This document shows positions 1 to 8,718 of a stretch of 64,000 nt of DNA, in pieces. A program made the translations under genes and the position numbers. Each line of letters begins with the position of its first letter. Position 1 is the first letter of the stretch. A model generated the notes under the pieces. The model had not been told where the DNA came from, made no database searches, and saw only the letters and a program-made list of their open reading frames with translations. Source of the stretch: Acetatifactor aquisgranensis (GTDB lineage: Bacteria > Bacillota > Clostridia > Lachnospirales > Lachnospiraceae); assembly GCF_943193215.1 (NCBI RefSeq), contig NZ_CALPDH010000026.1, positions 19,684-83,683 on the forward strand, in the 5' to 3' direction.

Positions 1-51
1 GAGACGGACACATAAGGGACAGGCCATCCAGGGGGATGGGAAAGGAGCGAA

Positions 52-945
52 ATGAAGATATTGGTCATAGGAGGCAGCTACTTTTTCGGCAGGGTCTTCG
101 TGATGCTGGCGGCAAAGGAGCACGATGTCACGGTGCTGAACCGGGGAACCTATTCCGTTGCGCAGCTGGGTGCAAAGCAGATAACCGGCGACAGAAAGGA
201 CGCGGCAGTATGGAGGACAGTGACAGATGACTACGACTGCGTAGTGGACTTCTGCGCCTATGAGAAGGGGGACATCGCCAGGGTGCTGGAGAATATGCCG
301 GGAAAGATTGGACAGTACATTTTCATCAGCACCGTGGATGTCTATGAGCGGGGCAGGGGCGGCCTGAAAGGGGAGGACACCCCGCTGGAGACCAGGATTC
401 TGCCCGGGGAGGCCGGGGCGTACATCGCCGGAAAGGTGGCCCTGGAGCGGGAGGTGCGGGAGGAATGCGGCAGAAGGGGCATAGACGTAACGGTGCTGCG
501 CCCGGCCATCCTCTACGGCCCTCTGAACTATGCCCCCAGGGAATCCGTCTATATCCGGCTGCTGGCCCGGAACCATGTGCTGCCCCGCATCACGGATGCC
601 ACAGGCTCTTTCCAGTTCGTCTATGTGAAGGATGCCGCCCGGGCCGTGCTGAAATGCCTGCGAAATCCCAGGGCCTGTGGACAGGCCTACAATCTCTGCG
701 GGGAGGAAATCCTGACATATGATGCTTTCTTCCGGGAGCTGGGGCGCGCTTCGGACGCTGAGGCGCAGGAAATCTCCCTGACCGCCAGGGAGGCCGAAGA
801 CAAAGGGCTGCCCCTGCCCTTTCCGGTGACGGAGGCGGAGACGGAGCTGTATTCCAATGAAAAAGGCAAGGAGCAGCTGGGGCTGAGCTATGTGGATATC
901 GCAGAGGGGATGGAGAGGACTTACCGGGCCTTCCGGGATATTTAG
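52..945 (+). CDS. NAD-dependent epimerase/dehydratase (extended SDR)
   Basis: A 297-residue extended short-chain dehydrogenase that would bind NAD(P) and act on a nucleotide sugar or similar substrate in the cytoplasm. The Rossmann glycine motif GGSYFFG sits at residues 7-13, an acidic stretch follows the second strand, and a YxxxK catalytic pair (Y124, K128) is present. Length fits short members of the epimerase family. The ATG at 52 follows AAAGGAG at 41-47. The gene ends 20 bp before the convergent kinase gene. The upstream neighbour lies outside the window, so the substrate cannot be inferred from context. Family assignment is firm; the reaction is unknown. Confidence 0.85.
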   Translation: MKILVIGGSYFFGRVFVMLAAKEHDVTVLNRGTYSVAQLGAKQITGDRKDAAVWRTVTDDYDCVVDFCAYEKGDIARVLENMPGKIGQYIFISTVDVYERGRGGLKGEDTPLETRILPGEAGAYIAGKVALEREVREECGRRGIDVTVLRPAILYGPLNYAPRESVYIRLLARNHVLPRITDATGSFQFVYVKDAARAVLKCLRNPRACGQAYNLCGEEILTYDAFFRELGRASDAEAQEISLTAREAEDKGLPLPFPVTEAETELYSNEKGKEQLGLSYVDIAEGMERTYRAFRDI

Positions 946-965
946 GGGACGGCCGGTTCCCGGTT

Positions 966-1688
966 TTACCCCGGAGGAACAAAAAACAGCAGCGCCGTCG
1001 CGATAAATCTCCCCTCCGCTATCTCCAGGGACAGAGAGCCATTGTATTTCTCCACGGTTCTCCGGACGCTTTTCAGCCCCCAGCCATGCCGCAGCCCGTC
1101 CCTCTTGGAGGTGGGGAAAAGGCGCGGCCCTGGCTGTCCGGCGCAGGGGTTGGATACGCGGACAATCAAAAAGTGATGGATGCTCCTCAGGGAGACCTGA
1201 ATGACGGGCGGGGGCGTTTCGGGCTGGCATGTGCGGCCGCTTTCGGAATCCGCCCGGTTCCTCTTCCTGCCTGCGGATCTCCTTTCCCTGTCCAGGGACT
1301 CGATGGCGTTGTCCAAAAGGTTCGTCAGCACCGTGCAGAAATCATCCTCCGAAATCCCGGTGTTTGCCGGGAGCTGGGCGTTGATGTCCATCCGATAGCC
1401 TTTTTCCGTGGCAAGCCTTTCTTTCGCGTTCAGCACGGCATCCACCACCCCTACGCCGGTCCACAGGATGCCCGAAAGATGCTCCATGGGTCTGCTGACC
1501 CGGGAGATATACTGCATGATGTCTTCCGGCCTGCCCTCCCGGGCCAGCTGGTAAATGGTCTGCAGATGGTTTTCCATATCGTGGAACAGCATGGCGTTCT
1601 CCGACCATGCCTGTAACAGCAGCTCATACTGGCTGCGGAGCATTTGGGCTTTTTCCGATTCTCTTTTCAGGTTTCTGCGAGTTCCCAT
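966..1688 (-). CDS. Soluble GHKL-type sensor histidine kinase
   Basis: A 240-residue histidine kinase of the AgrC/CitA-like GHKL class. The phospho-acceptor is H36 in FHDMENHL, the N box is NLLDNAIES (residues 123-131) and the G box is GWGLKS near 202-207. No membrane segment or sensor domain precedes the histidine; relatives usually carry five to seven membrane helices. An Arg/Ser-rich insertion at about 135-160 separates the N box from the next strand. The reading frame stays open upstream into the regulator gene, but the ATG at 1688 has AGAGG in front of it and lies just after the regulator stop, so I chose it. It probably phosphorylates the regulator at 1706-2446. How it receives a signal is unknown; a membrane partner such as the divergent ABC transporter is possible. 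Confidence 0.85.
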   Translation of the reverse strand: MGTRRNLKRESEKAQMLRSQYELLLQAWSENAMLFHDMENHLQTIYQLAREGRPEDIMQYISRVSRPMEHLSGILWTGVGVVDAVLNAKERLATEKGYRMDINAQLPANTGISEDDFCTVLTNLLDNAIESLDRERRSAGRKRNRADSESGRTCQPETPPPVIQVSLRSIHHFLIVRVSNPCAGQPGPRLFPTSKRDGLRHGWGLKSVRRTVEKYNGSLSLEIAEGRFIATALLFFVPPG

Positions 1689-1705
1689 ACCAATCCTCTG
1701 ACACT

Positions 1706-2446
1706 TTATATATGCTGTTTCCAGAATTTCAGGAGCTTTTCCTTGAGGACAGGGAGCCTGGCCTGGCTCACCGGCAGGCGGGTGCCGTCCCTGAGGACTG
1801 CGCAGCCTCCCTGGATGCTCATGACCTTGGAAAGGTTCACGATGCACCCTCTGTCGATAAAGAGGAATTGTGTCCCGTCCAGCTCGTCATATACCTGCTG
1901 GAGGGAACGGCGCACCCGGCGGCAGACATCCCGCTCCCCCGAAACGGCAGGCAGGTCAGTGACCAGCACGGCATTTTTCCCCTCATGGGTAATGTAGAGA
2001 AGATTCTGCAGCGGAATCCGCTCCAAAAGGCTCTGGTTGTGGATCACATAGCTTTCTCCTTGCTGGACGCCCACCATGGACGCCGCGTCCAGAAGGGCGT
2101 GGGTGAGCCTGGGGCCGGGATCCGCCTTGGGGATATAGCGAAATATCGACAGCTCGTAGGCATCCAGCACATATTCCATATGGGAGGTGATGAAAATGAT
2201 CAGCACCTTTGGCAGAAATTCCCGCACCCGGGCCGCCAGCTCCATTCCGTTCATCCCGGGCATTTCGATATCCAGAAGGAGCAGGTCAAACTGCGCGCCG
2301 TCCTCCACTTCGTAAAGCAGGGACCGGCCTTTTTCAAATCCCCGTACCTGGGCGAAAATCTGATGCTTTCCATAGCAATCCGAAACAAATTGATTCAGTT
2401 TTTCAAGCAAAACCGGCTCATCGTCGCATAGCCCCACTCTGATCAT
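1706..2446 (-). CDS. LytTR-family response regulator
   Basis: A 246-residue response regulator of the AgrA/LytR type. The receiver domain (about 1-120) has acidic D8/D9, phospho-acceptor D59 in LLLLDIEMPGMNG, a T/S switch residue near 87 and K107. The C-terminal half (about 140-240) is a LytTR DNA-binding domain, with the typical block around FLFIDRGCIVNLSKV. The start has AGGG seven or so bases upstream. It is the first gene of a two-gene minus-strand operon with the kinase 17 bp downstream, and it is divergent from the ABC exporter at 2637, which is its most likely target by position. I saw no clear LytTR direct repeat in the 190 bp between them. Confidence 0.92.
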   Translation of the reverse strand: MIRVGLCDDEPVLLEKLNQFVSDCYGKHQIFAQVRGFEKGRSLLYEVEDGAQFDLLLLDIEMPGMNGMELAARVREFLPKVLIIFITSHMEYVLDAYELSIFRYIPKADPGPRLTHALLDAASMVGVQQGESYVIHNQSLLERIPLQNLLYITHEGKNAVLVTDLPAVSGERDVCRRVRRSLQQVYDELDGTQFLFIDRGCIVNLSKVMSIQGGCAVLRDGTRLPVSQARLPVLKEKLLKFWKQHI

Positions 2447-2508
2447 ATCTACCCTGCCTGTGCACCCGCCGCGCTTTACGCCCGTTCCGGCCTGTGTTCT
2501 ATGTCCTT

Positions 2509-2537
2509 ATTATAAACAATATTCCCGGTGGCTACAA
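2509..2537 (-). promoter_or_regulatory. Promoter of the LytTR regulator/kinase operon
   Basis: Read on the minus strand: TTGTAG (2537-2532), 17-bp spacer, TATAAT (2514-2509), about 60 bp upstream of the regulator ATG. The -10 box is consensus and the -35 matches in its first three bases. Confidence 0.55.
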
Positions 2538-2576
2538 TCTTTTTTCGGAGACAAAAACGGGGAATTGGAGGACAAG

Positions 2577-2606
2577 TTGGATTTTTCCCTCTCCGGGCGC
2601 TATAAT
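2577..2606 (+). promoter_or_regulatory. Promoter of the first ABC exporter pair
   Basis: TTGGAT (2577-2582), 18-bp spacer, TATAAT (2601-2606), about 30 bp upstream of the ATG at 2637. It is back to back with the promoter of the two-component operon. Confidence 0.65.
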
Positions 2607-2636
2607 GATAGACAGCTTGGAAAGGGGTGTGCATCT

Positions 2637-4466
2637 ATGAAAAAAGAAATTAAGGGGACGGCGGCTCAGACGCTGAAGAACAATGGCTATATTATGGGAT
2701 TCGCATGGCGCATCTGCCCCGGCCGGGTGCTTTTCACAGGGATTTACCATGGGCTGGACAGGTTTGAATATCTCTTCTTTTCCGGATATTTCATGAAGAA
2801 GGTGCTGTCCCTTATAGAAGGCAGCGCCGGCTTTTTGGAGGTGCTCTTTTTCGCGCTGGCCACGGCAGGGCTGTTCGGCGTCATATTCCTGTTCAACAGC
2901 TGGTATGACAACTATCTGGTCCCGGTGACAGATGTGAGGATTTACCGGGGGCTTTATCATGCTCTGTACCAAAAGGCGGGCAACGCCGATCTCTCCTGCT
3001 TTGAGGACAGCGACTTCTATAATCGCTACATGCTGGCCATGGCCGACAGCGATAAACGGCTGATCCAGACAATCGACAATGTGTGGCAGATTCTGATGGG
3101 GACGGTGGCAGTGGCGGTTTCCTGGGTGATGATGTTCCGGATTGACCGCTTTGTGGTATTTTTCGTGCTGGCCCCCATCATCGGCAACTTTGTGTTCGCC
3201 AATGCCTTAAATAAGCTTGCCTATCGGATTTACGAGGAATCCGTAGTCTTCCGCCGGATTGCCGACTATGTGAACCGCGTCATCCACTTGGCCGATTATG
3301 CCAAGGAGCTGCGCATGACGGACATCTTCCGGGTGATGGAGAAAAAGCATGAGGATGCCCGGGAAGGCATCACAAAGACCCTGGACAGATATCTGGTGAA
3401 AAATGTCCTGCTTGGGTGGGGTTATCTCTATTTTACCTTTGTGATTATTTTCGAGGGCGTGATCTTCTATGGGGCATACCGCACGATGGTGTCGAAAACC
3501 ATGCCTTTTTCGGAATTTGCGATACTTACTACACTGATGACTTCCGTCTCCTGGATTCTGATCGGCTATACGAAAGCTTTTCTGGAAAGCATGAAAAACA
3601 GCCTTTTCATTCAGAATCTCCGGGATTTCCTGGCGTATGAGCCCGCGATTCCGGAAGACGCCCAGGGCATCATGCCGGACAGGGAGGTTCACAGCCTGGA
3701 ATTCGACAATGTGAGCTTTGCCTATAAGTCCGGCAGGGTGGCGCTGAAGAACATCAGCTTCACTTTAAAGGAAAACGAGGCCTGCGCGCTGGTGGGGTAC
3801 AATGGGGCGGGCAAGTCCACCCTGATAAAGCTGCTCCTGCGCTTTTACGACCCCACGTCGGGGGAGATCCGGGTCAATGGCATCAATATCAAAGAGTACA
3901 ACCTGAAAGCCTATCGGAGCCTGTTCGCCGCGGCGTTCCAGGACGGGAAAATCTTTGCCCGCAGCATCCGGGACAACCTGACCATGGGGCGGGAGGAGAG
4001 CAGCAGCCTGCAGGACGCCCTCCTGAGGGCGGGGATATGGCCTGTGGTGGAGAAATGCCCTGAGGGCATGGATACCGTCCTGACCAGGGAATTCGATGCA
4101 AAGGGAGCCGTCTTTTCCGGCGGCCAGACCCAAAAGCTGGTGGCGGCCAGGGCTTTTTGCCAGGACACCCCTGTCCGGATCTTCGATGAGCCCTCCAGCG
4201 CCTTGGATCCCATTGCGGAGCATGAGCTTATGGAAAACATTAAGAGGGACAGCGCCGGGAGAATGCTCCTTTTGATTTCCCACAGGTTGTCCTGTGTGCA
4301 GGACATGGAAAAGATTATCGTCCTGAAGGACGGGCGGATTTCGGAGCAGGGAACCCACGGGCAGCTGATGGCGGCAGAGGGGGAATACGCGGCGCTTTAC
4401 CGGATGCAGGCGAGGCAGTATAAGATAGAGAGCGCCTCGGCCATGGAAGGAGGGACATCACGATGA
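2637..4466 (+). CDS. ABC exporter half-transporter (membrane domain plus ATPase), subunit 1
   Basis: A 609-residue type IV ABC exporter half-molecule with an N-terminal membrane domain (about 1-330, several hydrophobic segments) fused to a C-terminal ATPase. Walker A is GYNGAGKST with K393, the signature is FSGGQ (493-497, first residue F rather than L), Walker B is RIFDEPSSALDP, and the H-loop is in LISHRLS. There is no C39 peptidase domain, so it is not a leader-cleaving bacteriocin exporter. The ATG at 2637 follows AAAGGGG and lies downstream of a good promoter; the reading frame is open further upstream, through the promoter, so I excluded that part. It overlaps the next gene by ATGA, which suggests a heterodimer. 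The substrate is unknown; control by the divergent LytTR system is an inference from position. Confidence 0.9.
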   Translation: MKKEIKGTAAQTLKNNGYIMGFAWRICPGRVLFTGIYHGLDRFEYLFFSGYFMKKVLSLIEGSAGFLEVLFFALATAGLFGVIFLFNSWYDNYLVPVTDVRIYRGLYHALYQKAGNADLSCFEDSDFYNRYMLAMADSDKRLIQTIDNVWQILMGTVAVAVSWVMMFRIDRFVVFFVLAPIIGNFVFANALNKLAYRIYEESVVFRRIADYVNRVIHLADYAKELRMTDIFRVMEKKHEDAREGITKTLDRYLVKNVLLGWGYLYFTFVIIFEGVIFYGAYRTMVSKTMPFSEFAILTTLMTSVSWILIGYTKAFLESMKNSLFIQNLRDFLAYEPAIPEDAQGIMPDREVHSLEFDNVSFAYKSGRVALKNISFTLKENEACALVGYNGAGKSTLIKLLLRFYDPTSGEIRVNGINIKEYNLKAYRSLFAAAFQDGKIFARSIRDNLTMGREESSSLQDALLRAGIWPVVEKCPEGMDTVLTREFDAKGAVFSGGQTQKLVAARAFCQDTPVRIFDEPSSALDPIAEHELMENIKRDSAGRMLLLISHRLSCVQDMEKIIVLKDGRISEQGTHGQLMAAEGEYAALYRMQARQYKIESASAMEGGTSR

Positions 4467-6253
4467 AAAAGCAGCTTTCCAACCAGCTCTGGCTGCTTGC
4501 GTTCTGCATGAAGACATCGCCAAAGCTGATGGTGTTCAATCTGTTCATACCTGTAGAACAGAGCGTCTTTGTTTTCTTTGAATACACGATTTGGATCGGA
4601 TACAATTTAAATGCGGTGGAAAACGGCGCGCCTTTTTCCCAGGTGGCGCTTCTCACGCTGGGGGTCTTCCTGGCCTATCTGGTTCATCAGCTTGTGGACA
4701 GCGTATATTATCAGTGGGCCTTTGAGCGCCTGAAGCCCATTTTGACCTTTCAGCTCCGCAGGCAGATTTACGAAAAAGCCAAGTCCATGGATCTGTCCTG
4801 CTATGACGATCCGGAATTCTACAATGACTTTGTGCTTTCCACCACCCAGGCGGACCAGTGCATCGAGCGGTTCATGAATGACGGAAGGGATTTTGTCTCC
4901 ACCCTCACGGTCTGCATTCTGTATTTCTCCTATCTGCTGTCCATGGATACGGCAGGGTTGATTCTGGCCCTCGCCTGCAGCCTGCTCAGACTTTGGGCAG
5001 GTAAGGCCTATTTCAGGCTCCAGGAGAAGGCCAGGCTGGAAAAGCTTCCCCTGGAGCGGGAACGGGATTACCAGCATCGGCTGTTCTATCTCCACGACTA
5101 TGCCAAGGAGCTGCGCCTCCATCCGGAGATGAGCCGGCTGGCCCTGGGGGACTTCGACCGATGCAATGCAAGGATGAACGCCGTGAACAGGAAGTATGGC
5201 CCCAGGCTGTGTTTTTTGGGATTTGTACAGGCATACCTGCCCAAATACTTCATGCTTTACGCCGTGTACCTGCCTTTCCTGCTCTATCGGGCCATGATCC
5301 GGCAGAGCATTTCGCTGAGCCTGGTGGTCATCCTGCTGGCCGCGGTCCGCAGGATGATCGGACGCTCGGGAGACCTGGTGAAATGTATTCCCGGCTTTGC
5401 CTACAACGGTGCTTTCATTGAAAAGATACGGCGGTTCCTTTTCTTTGAGCCGAAGATTGTAAGCGGGGAGAAAGAGGTGGAGGGAGGCTTTCGGAGTCTG
5501 GCCCTTTCCCATGTGAGCTTTTCCTACGGCGGGGGACGGGATACGCTTCGCGACATCGATTTGGAGATTCGGAAAGGGCAGAAGGTCGCGCTGGTAGGGT
5601 ATAACGGCGCCGGGAAGACTACGCTGGTGAAGCTCCTCATGCGGCTCTATGATCCCGACAGCGGAGCGATTCTGCGCAACGGACAGGATATCCGGGATTT
5701 AAGGCTGTCCGATTACCGAAAGGGGATCGGCGCGGTTTTCCAGGATTATAAGATTTATGCCGCGACGCTCAGGGAGAATGTGGTGATGGACTTGTGCACC
5801 GGAGAAAAACGGGAGACCTATGAAGTGGAGCGTGCGCTGGACCGGGCGAAGTTCGACATTTCGGAAAGGAAACTGAAATATCAGATTGAGACGCCCCTTA
5901 CCACGGAGTTTGAAAAGGACGGCGTGAACCTGTCCGGCGGCGAGAGCCAAAAGGTGGCTATTGCCAGGACCCTTTACAGAGGGCATGAGCTGATCATCAT
6001 GGACGAGCCATCCAGCGCCCTGGATCCAGCCTCCGAATATCGTCTGAACCAGGAGCTGCACAGGATTTCTGAAGACAAGACTGTGATATTTATCTCCCAC
6101 CGCCTTGCAACTGCCCGGGACGCTGACTGCATATATATGATGAAGGAAGGGAGGATTGTGGAGAAAGGGACACATGAGCAGCTCCTTGCCCTTGGCGGCG
6201 AATACAGCCGGATGTGGGAGCTGCAGGCCGGAGCCTATATATTCGGTGATTAA
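4463..6253 (+). CDS. ABC exporter half-transporter, subunit 2
   Basis: A 596-residue partner of the preceding gene. The N-terminal half is hydrophobic with about six membrane segments. The C-terminal ATPase has Walker A GYNGAGKTT (K385), signature LSGGESQK, Walker B LIIMDEPSSALDP and H-loop FISHRLA. The start overlaps the upstream stop in an ATGA arrangement, so translation is coupled. Both nucleotide-binding domains look catalytically complete, unlike heterodimeric exporters with one degenerate site. No small precursor peptide, modifying enzyme or immunity gene is visible nearby, so the cargo could be a peptide, lipid or drug. Confidence 0.9.
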   Translation: MKKQLSNQLWLLAFCMKTSPKLMVFNLFIPVEQSVFVFFEYTIWIGYNLNAVENGAPFSQVALLTLGVFLAYLVHQLVDSVYYQWAFERLKPILTFQLRRQIYEKAKSMDLSCYDDPEFYNDFVLSTTQADQCIERFMNDGRDFVSTLTVCILYFSYLLSMDTAGLILALACSLLRLWAGKAYFRLQEKARLEKLPLERERDYQHRLFYLHDYAKELRLHPEMSRLALGDFDRCNARMNAVNRKYGPRLCFLGFVQAYLPKYFMLYAVYLPFLLYRAMIRQSISLSLVVILLAAVRRMIGRSGDLVKCIPGFAYNGAFIEKIRRFLFFEPKIVSGEKEVEGGFRSLALSHVSFSYGGGRDTLRDIDLEIRKGQKVALVGYNGAGKTTLVKLLMRLYDPDSGAILRNGQDIRDLRLSDYRKGIGAVFQDYKIYAATLRENVVMDLCTGEKRETYEVERALDRAKFDISERKLKYQIETPLTTEFEKDGVNLSGGESQKVAIARTLYRGHELIIMDEPSSALDPASEYRLNQELHRISEDKTVIFISHRLATARDADCIYMMKEGRIVEKGTHEQLLALGGEYSRMWELQAGAYIFGD

Positions 6254-6271
6254 AGCTTGCACACAAACCGG

Positions 6272-6326
6272 ATAAACGGCATGACTTGCTGTGTATGATG
6301 GCTGGCAGAAATTAGATGCCGTTTAT
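6272..6326. repeat. Inverted repeat downstream of the ABC exporter operon
   Basis: Two perfect 11-bp arms, ATAAACGGCAT (6272-6282) and ATGCCGTTTAT (6316-6326), enclose 33 bp. No T-run follows, so a standard intrinsic terminator is unlikely. It lies 19 bp after the exporter stop and about 125 bp before the amidase start, and could be an RNA stem or a split operator. Confidence 0.5.
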
Positions 6327-6451
6327 ATAGCAAGGATGGAAGAGAGGAAATTTTGTAGAATTGATAGGATACCGAAACAAAAATGATACATCTCCGGTTT
6401 ATCATTGGTTTCACATAAGACATAGTGAAACAGATTTGGCGAGGTGGAGAG

Positions 6452-7987
6452 ATGGTAAGGCAGGGCGGTAGTGCACAGAAGAGAGCGGATTATGAAGAGA
6501 CCGGGGCCAGGCGCAACCCCTATCTGGTGGATTATGAGAGACGGCAGAGCAGGGCCGTGCGGGGGGCGGATGGCAGGGCTCCCGGGGAGGCTGGCTATGG
6601 CGGCAGGGCGGATGAGGCCCGCAGGCCTATTGCCTATGGCAGCCGGATGGCGGAGGGGCGCAGGCCTGTCTCCGATGAAGGCACTGTGGCCGCAGGCAGC
6701 GGATCTGCCTTGGACGTCCGCGTGCCCCCTGACAGGCAGATGCCCGATGAGGGATGGATGCCGGAAGAGGAATATCTGCCAAGTCGGCCTGTCAGGACGG
6801 CTGGTACGGCGGGAAGGGCCGGGAGCGGCTCCGGGCGTGAGGTGACGGCGGACATGTTTGGCGGCTATGGAGGCCGGGAGCCTGTCAGAAAGGGGAAGAT
6901 AGTGCAGGTGCCGATTCCTGACAGCAGGGATCGGAAACGCAGGCCGCCGGAGGGGCGCACCAGACAGCGGCAGCAGGAAACCTCTGCCCGGCTGAGGGAA
7001 TTTTCTGAGAGGGACAGGGGCTTTTTGCCTCAGGAGGAGCATCGCCGTCCGGAATCCCGCCTGAGCCAAAAGCCCAAGGGCACGGCGGATTCCCGCGCTT
7101 TCGTGCCCATAGACCGCGGCATGCGCCGGGAAGCCGGACGCGGGACAGCAGGGCAGAAGGGGGACATATCGCGGCAGTACAGGGAAGAGTGCCGGAAAAC
7201 CATGACAAGACAGCCCGACCGGGAGCGTGGGAGGAGCATGCCGCGCCGGCGCAATGCCGCCGCCCTGCACGCCGCCCCCAGGCAGAGCAGAAGGCAGCGC
7301 GTCCTCATGCAGCGCCTCCTCTTGGGAGCATGGGTGCTCTGCATCTTTTTATTCGCGGGATTCTTCGCCCTGAAAAATCATCTGGCAAATGCCGAGGAAA
7401 GAAATGCCCTGCCCGTATCCGGCGGTGCGGAGGCCGACGGACAGGCCGAGCAGCCTGCGGGAACCTTTGTGCAGGGAATCCCGGCGGATGATTTCGCGAA
7501 GCATCCCGAGTGGACAGAGGATTTCCTGACGCCCAACGAATATTCCCGCCCCGGCGAGCCCCTGGAGTCCGTGGAGAACGTCTTTGTCCACTACACAGCC
7601 AATCCCGGCACCAGCGCCGCCCAGAACCGCAGCTATTTCGAGTGGCAGAAGGATACCCATGAAGCCAGCGTCAGCGCCCACTTCGTCATCGGCTACGAGG
7701 GAGAGATCATTCAGTGCGTGCCCTTAGACGAAATCGCCTATGCCGTGATGACCCGCAACTATGACTCCGTCTCCATCGAGTGCTGCTATCTGGCGGAGGA
7801 CGGATCGTTCACCCAGGAGACCTACGATTCCCTGATTTCCCTGCTGGCCTGGCTCACGGACATCTATGGCCTGGATTCCGAGGATATCCTGCGCCATTAT
7901 GACTGCGGCGGGAAAAAATGTCCTCTTTATTACACGGAACATGAGGATGCCTGGGAACAATTGAAAAAGGACGTGGACAAGCTGTAG
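6452..7987 (+). CDS. Membrane-anchored N-acetylmuramoyl-L-alanine amidase (Amidase_2/PGRP fold) with a long disordered N-terminus
   Basis: A 511-residue cell-wall hydrolase. Residues 1 to about 280 are rich in Arg, Gly, Pro, Glu and Gln and look disordered. One membrane helix follows at about 287-310 (LLLGAWVLCIFLFAGFFAL). The C-terminal Amidase_2 domain (about 365-505) starts near VFVHYTANPGTSAAQN. Likely zinc ligands are the His in VHYTAN, the His in ILRHYD, and the Cys in KKCPLY at the usual third position. The topology puts the amidase outside and the basic tail in the cytoplasm. I chose the ATG at 6452 because GAGGTGG lies just upstream; nine codons upstream lack a binding site. Such a long cytoplasmic tail is unusual for an amidase and may dock to a division or sporulation protein. 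Confidence 0.85.
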   Translation: MVRQGGSAQKRADYEETGARRNPYLVDYERRQSRAVRGADGRAPGEAGYGGRADEARRPIAYGSRMAEGRRPVSDEGTVAAGSGSALDVRVPPDRQMPDEGWMPEEEYLPSRPVRTAGTAGRAGSGSGREVTADMFGGYGGREPVRKGKIVQVPIPDSRDRKRRPPEGRTRQRQQETSARLREFSERDRGFLPQEEHRRPESRLSQKPKGTADSRAFVPIDRGMRREAGRGTAGQKGDISRQYREECRKTMTRQPDRERGRSMPRRRNAAALHAAPRQSRRQRVLMQRLLLGAWVLCIFLFAGFFALKNHLANAEERNALPVSGGAEADGQAEQPAGTFVQGIPADDFAKHPEWTEDFLTPNEYSRPGEPLESVENVFVHYTANPGTSAAQNRSYFEWQKDTHEASVSAHFVIGYEGEIIQCVPLDEIAYAVMTRNYDSVSIECCYLAEDGSFTQETYDSLISLLAWLTDIYGLDSEDILRHYDCGGKKCPLYYTEHEDAWEQLKKDVDKL

Positions 7988-7990
7988 AAT
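7961..7990 (+). promoter_or_regulatory. Possible rpe promoter
   Basis: TTGAAA (7961-7966), 18-bp spacer, TAGAAT (7985-7990), overlapping the end of the amidase gene and about 68 bp upstream of rpe. Readthrough from the amidase gene is an alternative. Confidence 0.4.
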
Positions 7991-8057
7991 CTCTGCTAAA
8001 ATAGACCGTGCAAAAGCATGCGGAGCCCTGTTCGGGCAGGAGTTGGGGAGAAAGAAG

Positions 8058-8708
8058 ATGAACATTCTATCGCCGTCTATTTTAGCAGCGGATTTCAGCA
8101 GACTTGGAGAGCAGATTCGGGAAGTGGAGCACGCGGGAGCACGGTATCTGCACATTGATGTGATGGATGGAGTCTTTGTGCCGGACATTTCTTTCGGAAT
8201 GCCGGTCATATTGTCCATCCGAAAGTGCTCTGACATTTTTTTTGACGTACATCTGATGATTGACAGGCCGGAGCGGTATATCAAGGAATTCGCCGACTGC
8301 GGGGCCAATCTGATTAATTTCCATATAGAGGCCACGGAAGACGTGGTGGGAACCATACAGAAGATTCGTTTCCTGGGCAAAAAGGCAGGCATCACAATCA
8401 GCCCCGAGACCCCGGCAAAGGCGGTGGAGCCTTATCTGAAGCTGGTGGACATGGTGCTGGTCATGACAGTGAAGCCGGGTTTCGGCGGCCAGAAGCTGAT
8501 GCCGGAATGCCTGGACAAGGTGCGGGAAGTGCGCGCTATGGTGGATGAGAGAGGACTGAGGACAGATATCGAAGTGGACGGCGGCATCCGGGCGGACAAT
8601 GTGGGGCTGGCCCTGGAGGCGGGAGCCAATGTGATAGTGTCGGGATCCGCAGTGTTTCAGAATAATATTACGGAAAATGTGACTCGTTTCCTGGAGAAAA
8701 TGTGTTAG
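8058..8708 (+). CDS. rpe: Ribulose-phosphate 3-epimerase
   Basis: A 216-residue TIM-barrel enzyme interconverting D-ribulose 5-phosphate and D-xylulose 5-phosphate in the pentose phosphate pathway. Metal and catalytic residues are visible as H32 and D34 in LHIDVMDG, H65 in FFDVHLMID and the Asp in EVDGGI near 174. The phosphate-binding GGQKL and SAVF segments are also present. Full length and well conserved. The ATG at 58 of the 8000s follows GGGGAG by seven bases. An uncharacterised gene begins 10 bp downstream and is probably cotranscribed. High certainty. Confidence 0.97.
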   Translation: MNILSPSILAADFSRLGEQIREVEHAGARYLHIDVMDGVFVPDISFGMPVILSIRKCSDIFFDVHLMIDRPERYIKEFADCGANLINFHIEATEDVVGTIQKIRFLGKKAGITISPETPAKAVEPYLKLVDMVLVMTVKPGFGGQKLMPECLDKVREVRAMVDERGLRTDIEVDGGIRADNVGLALEAGANVIVSGSAVFQNNITENVTRFLEKMC

Positions 8709-8718
8709 GGGGGCAGCG

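Noticed and set aside
2460..2636. Longer N-terminus for the first ABC exporter subunit
   Set aside because: It would be translated across the predicted promoter and adds no membrane or family sequence; ATG 2637 has a good binding site.
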